A stretch of DNA of 25,277 bases, from positions 1-25,277 of the forward strand of contig JAVCCI010000037.1 of assembly GCA_030765555.1 (NCBI GenBank), read 5' to 3'. This DNA comes from Candidatus Kappaea frigidicola (lineage in GTDB: Bacteria > Omnitrophota > Gorgyraeia > JAGLLT01). Both the position numbers and the translations under genes were made by a program. Positions 1 to 7,820 of this stretch are shown one piece after another; position 1 is the stretch's first letter, and each line of letters begins with the position of its first letter. The notes under the pieces are model-generated. The model was not told the origin of the DNA. It made no database searches and worked only from the letters and a program-made list of their open reading frames with translations.

Positions 1-743
1 AAGGTAAGAATAGGCTTAACGTTAATAATTCTTTTAGAAGCTATATCAGGATATACTCCATATAGGATAATTCCGGGCCTTACTAAATTAAAATGAGCTT
101 CTTTGTAATGAAGCGTTGCCAAACTATTAGCTGCATGGTAAATATCTATGTTAATTTTAGCAGTTTCAACACTTTTAATAATATGATTAAACCTCTCAAG
201 TTGCTTGAGGGTAAAATCATGGTCTTTGTCGACGCTGGAAAGATGAGTATATATGCCTTTTATCTCAATGTGCTTCAAATCATATATTTTCTTAATCGTT
301 TCAAAAGCATCTTTATGCCAAAAACCTAGGCGCCCCATGCCTGTATCAATTTTTATCTGAATGGCCGCTCTTTTTTTCATCGAACTGGCAATTTCATTTA
401 TCTTAATTGCTGTTTGCTCATCAGTGACTGTCACCTGCAATTCATACTCCAAGGCCTTTTTTAGGCCTTCATGTAGAGTGTTGCCCAATATTAAAATCGG
501 TGTTTTAATTCCACCTTTTCTAATGAGCACCCCTTCTTCTACATAGGCAACTCCTAGATAATCAACTTTATCAGCTAAAAACCTGGAAATTTCCACAATC
601 CCGTGCCCATAGGCATTGGCCTTTACCGTAGCCAAAACCATAACCTTAGGATCAATAACTTGCCTGATCTGCTTGAGATTATGCTCTAGAGCATTTAAAT
701 TTATATCTGCATAAGTGTGAAAATAATTATCTTCTTTTTTCAT
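1..743 (-). CDS. alr: Alanine racemase, 5' part (3' end outside the window)
   Basis: This is a PLP-dependent racemase that converts L-alanine to D-alanine in the cytoplasm for peptidoglycan precursors. Translating from the ATG at 743 gives 247 residues that run off the left edge. The N-terminus has the family pattern YADINLNALEHNL (11-23). The PLP-binding lysine lies in TVKANAYGHG, at K41. GMGRLGF (135-141), an ANS motif (205-207) and RPGIILYG (222-229) follow in family order. Full-length Alr is about 360-380 residues, so the C-terminal beta domain with the catalytic Tyr is missing here. The start ATG overlaps the tsaB stop as ATGA, which fits translational coupling at the 3' end of the operon. 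No strong Shine-Dalgarno precedes it. Confidence 0.95.
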   Translation of the reverse strand, partial: MKKEDNYFHTYADINLNALEHNLKQIRQVIDPKVMVLATVKANAYGHGIVEISRFLADKVDYLGVAYVEEGVLIRKGGIKTPILILGNTLHEGLKKALEYELQVTVTDEQTAIKINEIASSMKKRAAIQIKIDTGMGRLGFWHKDAFETIKKIYDLKHIEIKGIYTHLSSVDKDHDFTLKQLERFNHIIKSVETAKINIDIYHAANSLATLHYKEAHFNLVRPGIILYGVYPDIASKRIINVKPILT

Positions 744-1459
744 ATCTTTTTTGGTTTACTGATATTAGCATACTGTGAATGTAAATACAAAGGTTCAATT
801 TCAACATCCTTGGATTTCATTTTCTTATTTAATTTCCAATTTTCAAAAGTTAAAGCAGCAATATTAGCTGCTTTGGGAAACCATTTTTTTTCATCAGCAA
901 AAACAGCTGTCTGAAATACATTTTGCAGCTCTTCTTTGTAGGGATTAATACCATCTTTTGTAAAAATTACATCTTTTTTATATTTTTTTGAAAGCTTATG
1001 AATATATGTACAAAAATCTTCTAACGATTGAAGTTGATAATCGCTTATACGCTCTAGCTTGCCCGTATCATTATATAGATAGCTACAACCATAAACCATC
1101 TGCTTGCGGGCATCTTCAATAACAACTATTAACCTTTTCGATTCTTTTATATTCAACGCCACAGCATCAAAGGAAGAAATACCCATAAGCCTTCTTTTAC
1201 TTTCGAACACTAAACCTTTAGCTGCTGCCAGGCCTATCCTTAAGCCTGTAAACGAACCCGGTCCCCTGCCAACTGATACAACATCAATATCATTAATCGT
1301 CAAATTGCATTTATTTAAAAGACGTTCAATTTCTTTTAAAAGTAGGCGATTGTGTTCAAACTTTTTTAGTTTTCTATTGGTTTGAGCAAGGATTTTTTTA
1401 TCCATACTCAAAGCCAAGCTAAAAAATTTACTTGAGGTATCAAGAGCTAATATTTTCAT
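740..1459 (-). CDS. tsaB: tRNA t6A biosynthesis protein TsaB (YeaZ)
   Basis: TsaB is the non-catalytic ASKHA-fold partner of TsaD and TsaE in making N6-threonylcarbamoyladenosine at position 37 of ANN-decoding tRNAs. The 239-residue protein starts MKILALDTSS, the usual first strand and phosphate-loop region. It carries the family signature GRGPGSFTGLRIG at 64-76, followed by ISSFDAVA near 94-101. Length is normal. It sits 2 bases after tsaE and overlaps alr by 4 bases. tsaB next to tsaE is a common arrangement, and their coupling suggests matched production. tsaD is not in this window and must be elsewhere. The C-terminal half is divergent, as is usual in this family. Confidence 0.95.
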   Translation of the reverse strand: MKILALDTSSKFFSLALSMDKKILAQTNRKLKKFEHNRLLLKEIERLLNKCNLTINDIDVVSVGRGPGSFTGLRIGLAAAKGLVFESKRRLMGISSFDAVALNIKESKRLIVVIEDARKQMVYGCSYLYNDTGKLERISDYQLQSLEDFCTYIHKLSKKYKKDVIFTKDGINPYKEELQNVFQTAVFADEKKWFPKAANIAALTFENWKLNKKMKSKDVEIEPLYLHSQYANISKPKKI

Positions 1460-1461
1460 TT

Positions 1462-1914
1462 TTATAGTTTTCCGATAATATTATTATACCTATCTGATAC
1501 GCTTTTAAAAGTTATTTTTCTTTTATGTTCTGATAAAAATTTAATATTTATTTGAAGGTACTCTGCAGGCAAAAGCTCTTCTATTTTATTGGCCCACTCC
1601 ATACAACATACACCCTCCCCATAAAAATACTCTTCATAGCCCAAAAATTCTACTTGCTCTAAATAATCCAAACGATAAAGGTCAAAGTGATATAAGGGTA
1701 ACTTGCCTTTATATTGTCTAATGAGCATAAACGAAGGGCTGATTACTTGCTCTTCCTTAATACCTAGCCCTCTAGCCAAACCCTTTACAAAGGTAGTCTT
1801 GCCTGTGCCTAAATCTCCACAAAGAGCTAAGAAATCCTGGGCCTTTAAATATTTAGCAAGCCTGGCAGCAATTCTTTTTGTTTCCTGATCGCTTTTTGAA
1901 ATTAGACTTTTCAT
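1462..1914 (-). CDS. tsaE: tRNA t6A biosynthesis ATPase TsaE (YjeE)
   Basis: TsaE is the small P-loop ATPase that resets the TsaB-TsaD complex in t6A synthesis. The 150 residues show Walker A GDLGTGKTT at 33-41, preceded by the conserved LCGDLG strand. HFDLYRL (76-82) is the TsaE signature. A Trp-containing CMEWANK segment (104-110) matches the conserved ExW region. Length is normal for the family. The start ATG overlaps the thiL stop by 4 bases (ATGA), so ribosomes finishing thiL probably re-initiate here. No independent ribosome-binding site is obvious. Confidence 0.96.
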   Translation of the reverse strand: MKSLISKSDQETKRIAARLAKYLKAQDFLALCGDLGTGKTTFVKGLARGLGIKEEQVISPSFMLIRQYKGKLPLYHFDLYRLDYLEQVEFLGYEEYFYGEGVCCMEWANKIEELLPAEYLQINIKFLSEHKRKITFKSVSDRYNNIIGKL

Positions 1915-2828
1915 TTAAAGTGCCTGAACTTGCTTTTAGGTTTAATTGCATATTTTTTACCAAGCTTGTCCAAATAATAAAAACCTTCTTTTTTCTCCAC
2001 TGTAAACCCGATTTGACTTACTCTCAATTTAAAAGACTTCTGCCAACTTCTTATAAATTTCGCGGCTCTTTTTTTACTGAGAGTAAACAAGAGTTCAAAG
2101 TCTTCTCCGTCATATAAAGCATCTTTAAAAGAACTTGCTTCTTTAGACAAAGGAATAGTTTCTTTTATAAGTTGGGCTCCGACTTGGCTTTGATTGATTA
2201 CATGCCCCAAATCCTGGGCAAGTCCATCAGATAAATCAATCATGGCTGTAGGTCTAAATTCTTTTATTAGGTAACGAGCCTCTTTAAGACGCGGTGCAAA
2301 ATTAAGATGTTTTCCCTTAATAGAACCGCCAAGCTTTCCAGTTACAAATATGGCATCATTTACCTTAGCTGTGTTGCGATAAATAATTTCTTTTTTTTTC
2401 GCCATCCCTATTAAAGCAATGTTGACTATCAGCTTCTTTGAACTTGAGATATCACCACCAGCAATTATAACCCCGTATTTTATCGCTGTTTTTTTTATCC
2501 CGCCATAAACTGCTTGAATATTTTTCAGACTGTACTCTTTGGGTAAACCCAAAGAAACAGTTGCGTATTTTGCAAGACCCCCCATAGCAGCAATATCACT
2601 TATATTTCGAGCTAAAGCCTTATGCCCAATAGCCTGCCAAGAAGTATTTTTTAAATTAAAATGAATTCCTTCTATAAGCATATCAGATGTAAAGAGAAGC
2701 ATCTGTCCCTGGGGAAATTTAATTACAGCTGCATCATCTCCAATATGTTTAATAAGACTCTTATCCTTCTTTAGTCCAGAAGTCAGCAGTTTAATCAACT
2801 CTGTTTCATCTATATTTTTTAAACGCAT
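1911..2828 (-). CDS. thiL: Thiamine-monophosphate kinase
   Basis: ThiL phosphorylates thiamine monophosphate with ATP to thiamine diphosphate, the active cofactor. The 305-residue protein follows the PurM/ThiL fold. HIGDDAAVI (28-36) is the Mg-ATP binding N-terminus. TSDMLIEGIHF (47-57), NISDIAAMGG (75-84), GGDISSS (124-130), DLSDGLAQDLGHV (198-210) and YDGEDFELLFT (239-249) are all conserved family segments in order. Length is slightly below the usual 310-330. A good ribosome-binding site (AGGTGG) precedes the ATG. The gene lies 20 bases after the CPBP protease gene and overlaps tsaE. No other thiamine genes are nearby, so its place here reflects a general housekeeping operon. Confidence 0.96.
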   Translation of the reverse strand: MRLKNIDETELIKLLTSGLKKDKSLIKHIGDDAAVIKFPQGQMLLFTSDMLIEGIHFNLKNTSWQAIGHKALARNISDIAAMGGLAKYATVSLGLPKEYSLKNIQAVYGGIKKTAIKYGVIIAGGDISSSKKLIVNIALIGMAKKKEIIYRNTAKVNDAIFVTGKLGGSIKGKHLNFAPRLKEARYLIKEFRPTAMIDLSDGLAQDLGHVINQSQVGAQLIKETIPLSKEASSFKDALYDGEDFELLFTLSKKRAAKFIRSWQKSFKLRVSQIGFTVEKKEGFYYLDKLGKKYAIKPKSKFRHFK

Positions 2829-2848
2829 GTTATTATTCCACCTAAAAT

Positions 2849-3937
2849 TTAACTACCCAAACCTTTAATAATAAATAAAAATAAAGTAATAGAACTATTG
2901 TGAATAATATGTATCGTTATACTGGGCAACAAACTACCGCTTTTTTCATACATGTAGGCTAATAAAATTCCTAAAAATAAAATGGGCAGGAATCCCACAA
3001 AGGTCATGTGCAACAAAGAAAACAAAGCAGAGCTAATCAAAATACTTAAAACAGGTCCAATTTTTTTCCTTAAAGCGGGATATAAAAATCCTCTAAAAAA
3101 TAACTCTTCAATAATAGGCCCAATAAAACAAATACAGAGTACAAAATAGAAAATAAGCCAAGGTCGACCCTCTATTGAAAAAACGTTCAATAGAGGGTTT
3201 TCCTCCGGAGCCATCTTAAAAAAACTTGATAAACCTAATGATATTAAAAGAGCAACAAAAAGAAAAGGTAAATAGCTTACATATGAAGCCAGTCCTAATA
3301 TCGCTCCGCGGACAACATTTCTTACATTTAACCCTAATGTTTTGAAAAAAGATTGTTTATATTTAAAGGTAACAAAATAGACCAACACTATGCCTATTAT
3401 CAAATAAGATAGACTAAAACCTAAAGCCATATTTTCAAAACCATCTATTACAATAGCTGTATCCTGAGATTTTAAGAGAAAGCTAACAAACGAATGGACA
3501 AAACCAGTTACAAAAAATAGTCTAATAATAGCTAAAAAAGAAAAATAGAGAATTACAGCCTTTGTAACATCTAGTAAATTCCACGGTTTTTCCTTTGTCT
3601 CACCTAAATGTGGAATTACATCTTTAGATTGAAAACGTAAGAAAAAATAAATTACATCCAAAATAACACCACTTACAAAACCCAAAATCACTAAAAAGGT
3701 GACTCCAAAAAGACCCAAGGCATAAATATTCCCCTCGAGAATCAACTCCTTTACAACTTCTTCACTAGGAAGCTCATCCTGCCATTCAACAAGCTCACCC
3801 GCTTCAAAAATCACACCAGGAGACTCTGTAAGCCAGGCGGAATCTACTATATAATTGAAAATTAAAAGAAGGATAATCAGGATAAGATATAATTTATTGC
3901 TCTTTAAGAAATCTATAAACGTACTTTGAGTATGCAT
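2849..3937 (-). CDS. CPBP family (Rce1-like) intramembrane metalloprotease
   Basis: This is a multi-pass membrane protein of 362 residues with about eight or nine hydrophobic segments. One starts near residue 15 and the rest cluster after residue 70. The C-terminal half has all three CPBP (Abi/Rce1) motifs: EExxxR as EELFFR (277-282), FxxxH as FSLLH (306-310), and HxxxN as HIIHN (343-347). These supply the catalytic glutamates, the histidines and the Asn expected of a membrane-embedded protease. The acidic stretch between the first two membrane segments (about 38-69) looks like an external loop. The start codon overlaps the metG stop by one base (TAATG). The substrate is unknown, and bacterial members have varied roles including peptide maturation and immunity, so no function beyond the family is claimed. 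A perfect inverted repeat lies inside the gene. Confidence 0.88.
   Translation of the reverse strand: MHTQSTFIDFLKSNKLYLILIILLLIFNYIVDSAWLTESPGVIFEAGELVEWQDELPSEEVVKELILEGNIYALGLFGVTFLVILGFVSGVILDVIYFFLRFQSKDVIPHLGETKEKPWNLLDVTKAVILYFSFLAIIRLFFVTGFVHSFVSFLLKSQDTAIVIDGFENMALGFSLSYLIIGIVLVYFVTFKYKQSFFKTLGLNVRNVVRGAILGLASYVSYLPFLFVALLISLGLSSFFKMAPEENPLLNVFSIEGRPWLIFYFVLCICFIGPIIEELFFRGFLYPALRKKIGPVLSILISSALFSLLHMTFVGFLPILFLGILLAYMYEKSGSLLPSITIHIIHNSSITLFLFIIKGLGS
3167..3198. repeat. Perfect 13-bp inverted repeat inside the CPBP protease gene
   Basis: Arms 3167-3179 and 3186-3198 are exact reverse complements around a 6-base loop (AAAACG). The repeat lies within the reading frame and encodes about residues 247-257 of the CPBP protein, just before the EELFFR motif. 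Read on the plus strand, the second arm runs into TTTT, which resembles an antisense terminator. On the coding strand no T-run follows. Confidence 0.7.
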
Positions 3938-5478
3938 TATTCTTTCTTTATTCTAGGAAATAAAGGATCAGCTTTGGACACTTTCTTATTGGCTTCCAAT
4001 TTACCCCACATAAATAACTCATCAAATCCATCATTATTTAAATGCTCTTTAAGGCCTAATTGGCTCAGCATCTCAGTAGCAGTCTTCGGAATAAAACTAG
4101 AAACAGCCACTGAAATTATTCTTAAAACCTCTAAAAGGTTATAGATAACTGTTTTTAAACTTTTTTCATCAGTCTTTTTTAATTGCCAAGGTTTTGCGTC
4201 TTCTATGTATTTATTAGCTTTATTAATTAAAGCCCAAATCAACTCTAATGCTCCATTTAAATCTAGTTCATCCATAGCTTGAGATAATCTATCAGACAAG
4301 CCCTTAGCTTCAACTACCAAAGCATCATTTTTATATACATTATCTTCAGCCTCAGGAATCACTCCATCAAAATACTTTTCAACCATGGTTAAGCTTCTGT
4401 TTAGTAAATTACCTAGATCATTTGCCAAATCGCTATTATAACACTGAATAAAAGAGTCGTGAGAAAAATCACCGTCCTGACCAAAAACTATACCTCTTAA
4501 AAGAAAAAGTCTTATGGGATCGGACTTAAACTCCTTTGCTAATGGAATAGGGTCAACGATATTTCCTAGACTTTTGCTAATCTTTTTACCTTCAGCCGTT
4601 AGATAACCATGGACATAAACTTTTTTTGGTAATTCAATCTCAACCGACAAAAGCATCGCCGGCCAAATTACAGAATGAAACCAGTTAATCCCCTTACCAA
4701 TAAGATGTAAATCAGCAGGCCAGTACACTTTAAACTTATCACCTTCAGGATAATCCAAAGCCGAAATATAATTAATCAAAGCATCAACCCAAACATATAT
4801 TTTATGTTCTTTATCAAAAGGAATAGGTATGCCCCAACTTACACCTGTTCTACTGACACTTAAATCATTTAGCCCCTCTCTAACCCTATTAATCATCTCA
4901 TTTTTTCTGGTCTCAGGTGCCACTAGGCCATTCTCTAAAAGTGCAAGTATTTTATCCTGATATTTACTTAATTTAAAAAAGTAACTTTCTTCACGAATAA
5001 CATCCGGCTTAACATTATGCTCAGGGCATTTTCCATCTACAAGTTCTTTTTCGGTAATAAAAGCTTCGCAACCCTGACAATATAGGCCTTCATATTGCCC
5101 TTTATAAATATCACCCTTGTCATACATTTTCTGTAAAACAAATTGAGAAATTTTAGCATGTCTTTTTTCGGTGGTTCTAATAAAATAATCATAAGAAATA
5201 TCTAAAACTTCACATAACTCTACAAACTTCTGTGAATTCTCCTTTATAAAAGCGGCAACTTCCATGCCCGCTTCTTGAGCAGCAGTCACATTCTTTTGGG
5301 CATTCTCATCAGTACCCGTTAAGAAAAAGACATCTGCCCCTTTTAGCCTGTGCCAACGAGCAATAACATCTGCACACACCTTCTCATAAGCATGCCCAAT
5401 GTGAGGTGCTGCATTAGCATAATCAATTGCAGTGGTTATATAATACTTATTCTTCTTTTGATTGCTCTTTTTGGTCAT
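3937..5478 (-). CDS. metG: Methionyl-tRNA synthetase
   Basis: This class I enzyme charges tRNA-Met with methionine in the cytoplasm. The 513-residue protein has the HIGH signature (26-29, in APHIGHAYE) and the KMSKS loop as KISKS (299-303). One zinc knuckle is formed by C134, C137, C151 and H154, the same CCCH set known from the Thermus-type enzyme. The anticodon-binding helical domain follows (DLGNLLNRS, then KPWQLKK). It ends without the C-terminal EMAP-like tRNA-binding domain found in longer MetRS proteins. The start lies inside the 3' end of ricT, where AGGT about 8 bases before the ATG could bind ribosomes. The ricT-metG order is also familiar from Firmicutes. The stop overlaps the start of the CPBP gene. 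Confidence 0.97.
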   Translation of the reverse strand: MTKKSNQKKNKYYITTAIDYANAAPHIGHAYEKVCADVIARWHRLKGADVFFLTGTDENAQKNVTAAQEAGMEVAAFIKENSQKFVELCEVLDISYDYFIRTTEKRHAKISQFVLQKMYDKGDIYKGQYEGLYCQGCEAFITEKELVDGKCPEHNVKPDVIREESYFFKLSKYQDKILALLENGLVAPETRKNEMINRVREGLNDLSVSRTGVSWGIPIPFDKEHKIYVWVDALINYISALDYPEGDKFKVYWPADLHLIGKGINWFHSVIWPAMLLSVEIELPKKVYVHGYLTAEGKKISKSLGNIVDPIPLAKEFKSDPIRLFLLRGIVFGQDGDFSHDSFIQCYNSDLANDLGNLLNRSLTMVEKYFDGVIPEAEDNVYKNDALVVEAKGLSDRLSQAMDELDLNGALELIWALINKANKYIEDAKPWQLKKTDEKSLKTVIYNLLEVLRIISVAVSSFIPKTATEMLSQLGLKEHLNNDGFDELFMWGKLEANKKVSKADPLFPRIKKE

Positions 5479-6256
5479 TGTATTTTACCTGAATTATTCT
5501 ACTATCTTCTAATTCGACTGAAACTAACCTATTAAGGACATCAACATCTACGACCTTACCTTTACCTGAAGGAGTCTTAATAGTTTGTCCCTCTCTAGGT
5601 AAATCTTTTAGAGCTTCCTTATACATTTTATATTCAAAACTCAGACAACACATTAACCTGCCACACAAACCAGATATCTTTGAAGAAGCCAGTGGCAATT
5701 TTTGGTCTTTAGCCATTCTGATTGTTACCGGTTCAAAGTTCTTTAAAAATCCAGCACAACATAAGGGTCTACCACAGGGACCAAGTCCTCCTAAAAATTT
5801 GGCCTCATCTCTTACACCTATCTGCTTCAACTCTATACGTGCCTTGAAAACTGCTGCTAGATCTTTGACTAAATCTCTAAAATCAACCCGACCTTCGGCC
5901 GTGAAATAGAATATTATTTTTGAACGATCAAAAGAATATTCCACATCAATAAGTTTCATAGGAAGTTTATGCTCAGCAATCTTTTTTACTGCCGTCTTAA
6001 GCGCATCTTGGGCTCTTTTCTCATTTTCCTTTATCTGTCGCATATCATGAGCTGTAGATAACCTTAAAACATTCCTTACTACATCCTCAACATCTTTATC
6101 CATTACTTTCTCAACTTCTGAAATAACTTGCCCGTACTCCAGGCCCCTATCAGCTTCAACAATAACATAATCTCCAATGCTAAGCTTTAATTGAGCAATA
6201 TCATAATAGGCAACCTTGCCAGCCTCTCTTATCTTCACTTGAACAACTTCATGCAT
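5447..6256 (-). CDS. ricT: RicT/PSP1-domain protein (YaaT family)
   Basis: This PSP1 superfamily protein has 269 residues. In Bacillus the homologue RicT (YaaT) forms an Fe-S-bearing complex with RicA and RicF that helps RNase Y mature some messages and affects sporulation and competence. The cysteine signatures are intact: CGRPLCC (C161, C166, C167) and CGRLMCC (C198, C203, C204). They could bind a metal centre. The C-terminal part (about 222-260) looks like a small beta domain. The neighbours holB upstream and metG downstream match the holB-yaaT order of B. subtilis. A clear ribosome-binding site (GAGGT) precedes the start. No RicA or RicF homologue is visible here, so the exact role in this organism is open. 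The family call is firm, but transfer of the Bacillus function is inference. Confidence 0.88.
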   Translation of the reverse strand: MHEVVQVKIREAGKVAYYDIAQLKLSIGDYVIVEADRGLEYGQVISEVEKVMDKDVEDVVRNVLRLSTAHDMRQIKENEKRAQDALKTAVKKIAEHKLPMKLIDVEYSFDRSKIIFYFTAEGRVDFRDLVKDLAAVFKARIELKQIGVRDEAKFLGGLGPCGRPLCCAGFLKNFEPVTIRMAKDQKLPLASSKISGLCGRLMCCLSFEYKMYKEALKDLPREGQTIKTPSGKGKVVDVDVLNRLVSVELEDSRIIQVKYNDQKEQSKEE

Positions 6257-6266
6257 CTATATAACC

Positions 6267-7121
6267 TCAACTTTCCATTATCTCCTTAAAAGATTGAGCT
6301 GCATCTATTTGACACAATCTTAAATTCACATTAGACATAGAATAACGGTACATTTTATCAATAGTTTCTATCGCCTTGGTTATTTTCGTACTATTTAGCT
6401 TTTTGACAAACTCAAGAAAACCTTTATTTATATCTGTTAGCAGTAGGCTTTTATCGTTTATACCATTTTTTAAACATGCTGCATCTCTAAAAAAACAATA
6501 AAGTATTTTCAAGGTCTGACGGTAATCATTTTTATCTTCAAAATTAAAAAACGTTAGATAATTATCATTTTTTACATTTATAAAATTATCAATTGCCTCG
6601 GATGAAGCCTTCAAAGCAACTTTATTGTTTTCTTTAATCCCTTGGGCATTTAATCTAATGACCTTACATCTAGATATAATGGTTTCTAAAAAACCAATAA
6701 TTTCATTACTCAAGAGAAAGATAATTGTATCTTGAGGAGGCTCTTCCAAGGTTTTCAAAAAAGCATTCTGAGCCGCTTCGTTCATTTTGCAGGCCTCATT
6801 AATTATAACTACTTTTTTTTTAGCCTCATAGGGTTTTAAATTAACCTTTGACGAAATATTCCTAATGGAATCAATTTTTATAGTCGCTGTTTTATTTTCA
6901 GCCTCTAGCCATATAATATCCGGGTGTGAGAGTTCTTTTACTCGTTTTGGGGCAGTAGAATCACCCATCAATTCAACAGCAATTTCCAAAACTGTCTCTC
7001 TGGCATAATCCTCACTAGAACATAAAACTAAATATGCAGCAGATAATTTATTACGTTCATTTAGAACCCTAAAAAAATCTACACTTTTTTCTTTATCAAA
7101 CAATTCACTAGAGAATTTCAT
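6267..7121 (-). CDS. holB: DNA polymerase III delta'-type clamp-loader subunit
   Basis: This 284-residue AAA+ protein is of the delta' type, part of the clamp loader that places the sliding clamp on DNA. The N-terminal LSAAYLVLCSSEDYARET segment (26-43) occupies the P-loop position but has no GxxGxGKT. VVIINEACKMNEAAQNAFLK (104-123) occupies the Walker B region. LEEPP (125-129) and SRC (150-152, with the arginine finger) are classic. The four-cysteine zinc module is absent. Loss of the P-loop fits delta', which does not use ATP itself. The C-terminal third is weakly conserved. It overlaps tmk by 14 bases, and tmk-holB-ricT is a conserved order. DnaX is excluded because of the missing P-loop. 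Confidence 0.88.
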   Translation of the reverse strand: MKFSSELFDKEKSVDFFRVLNERNKLSAAYLVLCSSEDYARETVLEIAVELMGDSTAPKRVKELSHPDIIWLEAENKTATIKIDSIRNISSKVNLKPYEAKKKVVIINEACKMNEAAQNAFLKTLEEPPQDTIIFLLSNEIIGFLETIISRCKVIRLNAQGIKENNKVALKASSEAIDNFINVKNDNYLTFFNFEDKNDYRQTLKILYCFFRDAACLKNGINDKSLLLTDINKGFLEFVKKLNSTKITKAIETIDKMYRYSMSNVNLRLCQIDAAQSFKEIMES

Positions 7122-7770
7122 TCACTTTTTCTCTTATTTTTTGCTGAACTTCACCTATTTCACCAACTGAAGATATTACTTTTATGCGCTGGGGGTATCT
7201 CTTGGCTAACTTCAGATATCCCTGCCTTACCTTATCATGAAACTCGACACCCTTCTTTTCTATGCGATCGGCGGAACGCAAAGAAGCAGCTCTTTTAAGT
7301 CCTACACTAGCATCTACATCAAGCAATAAAGTCAAATCGGGGCTGACCCCTTCTTTATCTAAATAGTTATTAAATCCATCCATGATAGACTCTGGTTTAT
7401 TTCCAGCATAAATTTGATAAGCCATAGTTGCATCATTGAACCTATCGCAGATAATAATTTTATTACTCTTTAATAGGGGAATGATCTTTTCTTTAATGAG
7501 CTGTGTGCGAGCCGCTAGATAAAGGTAGAGCTCACAAGTATCAACCATTACACCAGATGCCGTGTCCAAAAGTATTTGCCTGATCTTCTCACCTATTTTA
7601 GTGCTGCCGGGCTCCCTTAAAACCTCAACTGCAATACCTTTTTCTTTTAGATATTCAACCAATAGCCTTATGTGAGAGCTCTTGCCACTGCCTTCAGGAC
7701 CTTCAAAAGTTATAAATTTTCCTCGCGTATCTTCCATATGTATTAATTCTATCAAAGACTTAGGGCGCAT
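7108..7770 (-). CDS. tmk: Thymidylate kinase
   Basis: Tmk phosphorylates dTMP to dTDP with ATP, the entry to dTTP for DNA synthesis. Visible motifs are the P-loop GPEGSGKSS (24-32), LREPGST (51-57), DRF (109-111, the DRY/DRF dTMP-binding motif), and a LID region with two arginines in RSADRI (165-170). From the first ATG it is 220 residues. A second in-frame ATG at 7737 gives MEDTRGKFITFEG and 209 residues, closer to the usual N-terminus. Neither ATG has a good ribosome-binding site, so the start is uncertain. It begins 50 bases after the MalG-like permease gene and overlaps holB by 14 bases. I see no convincing terminator before it. Confidence 0.94.
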   Translation of the reverse strand: MRPKSLIELIHMEDTRGKFITFEGPEGSGKSSHIRLLVEYLKEKGIAVEVLREPGSTKIGEKIRQILLDTASGVMVDTCELYLYLAARTQLIKEKIIPLLKSNKIIICDRFNDATMAYQIYAGNKPESIMDGFNNYLDKEGVSPDLTLLLDVDASVGLKRAASLRSADRIEKKGVEFHDKVRQGYLKLAKRYPQRIKVISSVGEIGEVQQKIREKVNEIL

Positions 7771-7820
7771 TCAAGTAAAATATAGGGGTAATACAGAAAG
7801 TGTGGTGATTTTAAGCTTTT

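Noticed and set aside
445..475. Short inverted repeat AAGGCCT/AGGCCTT in alr
   Set aside because: Only 7 bp per arm inside a coding region, encoding an ordinary EGLKKALE segment. Too weak to separate from chance.
7771..7820. Possible terminator or promoter between the MalG-like gene and tmk
   Set aside because: Only a short AAGCTT palindrome and a TATATT are present. There is no stable stem with a T-run and no -35 at the right distance.
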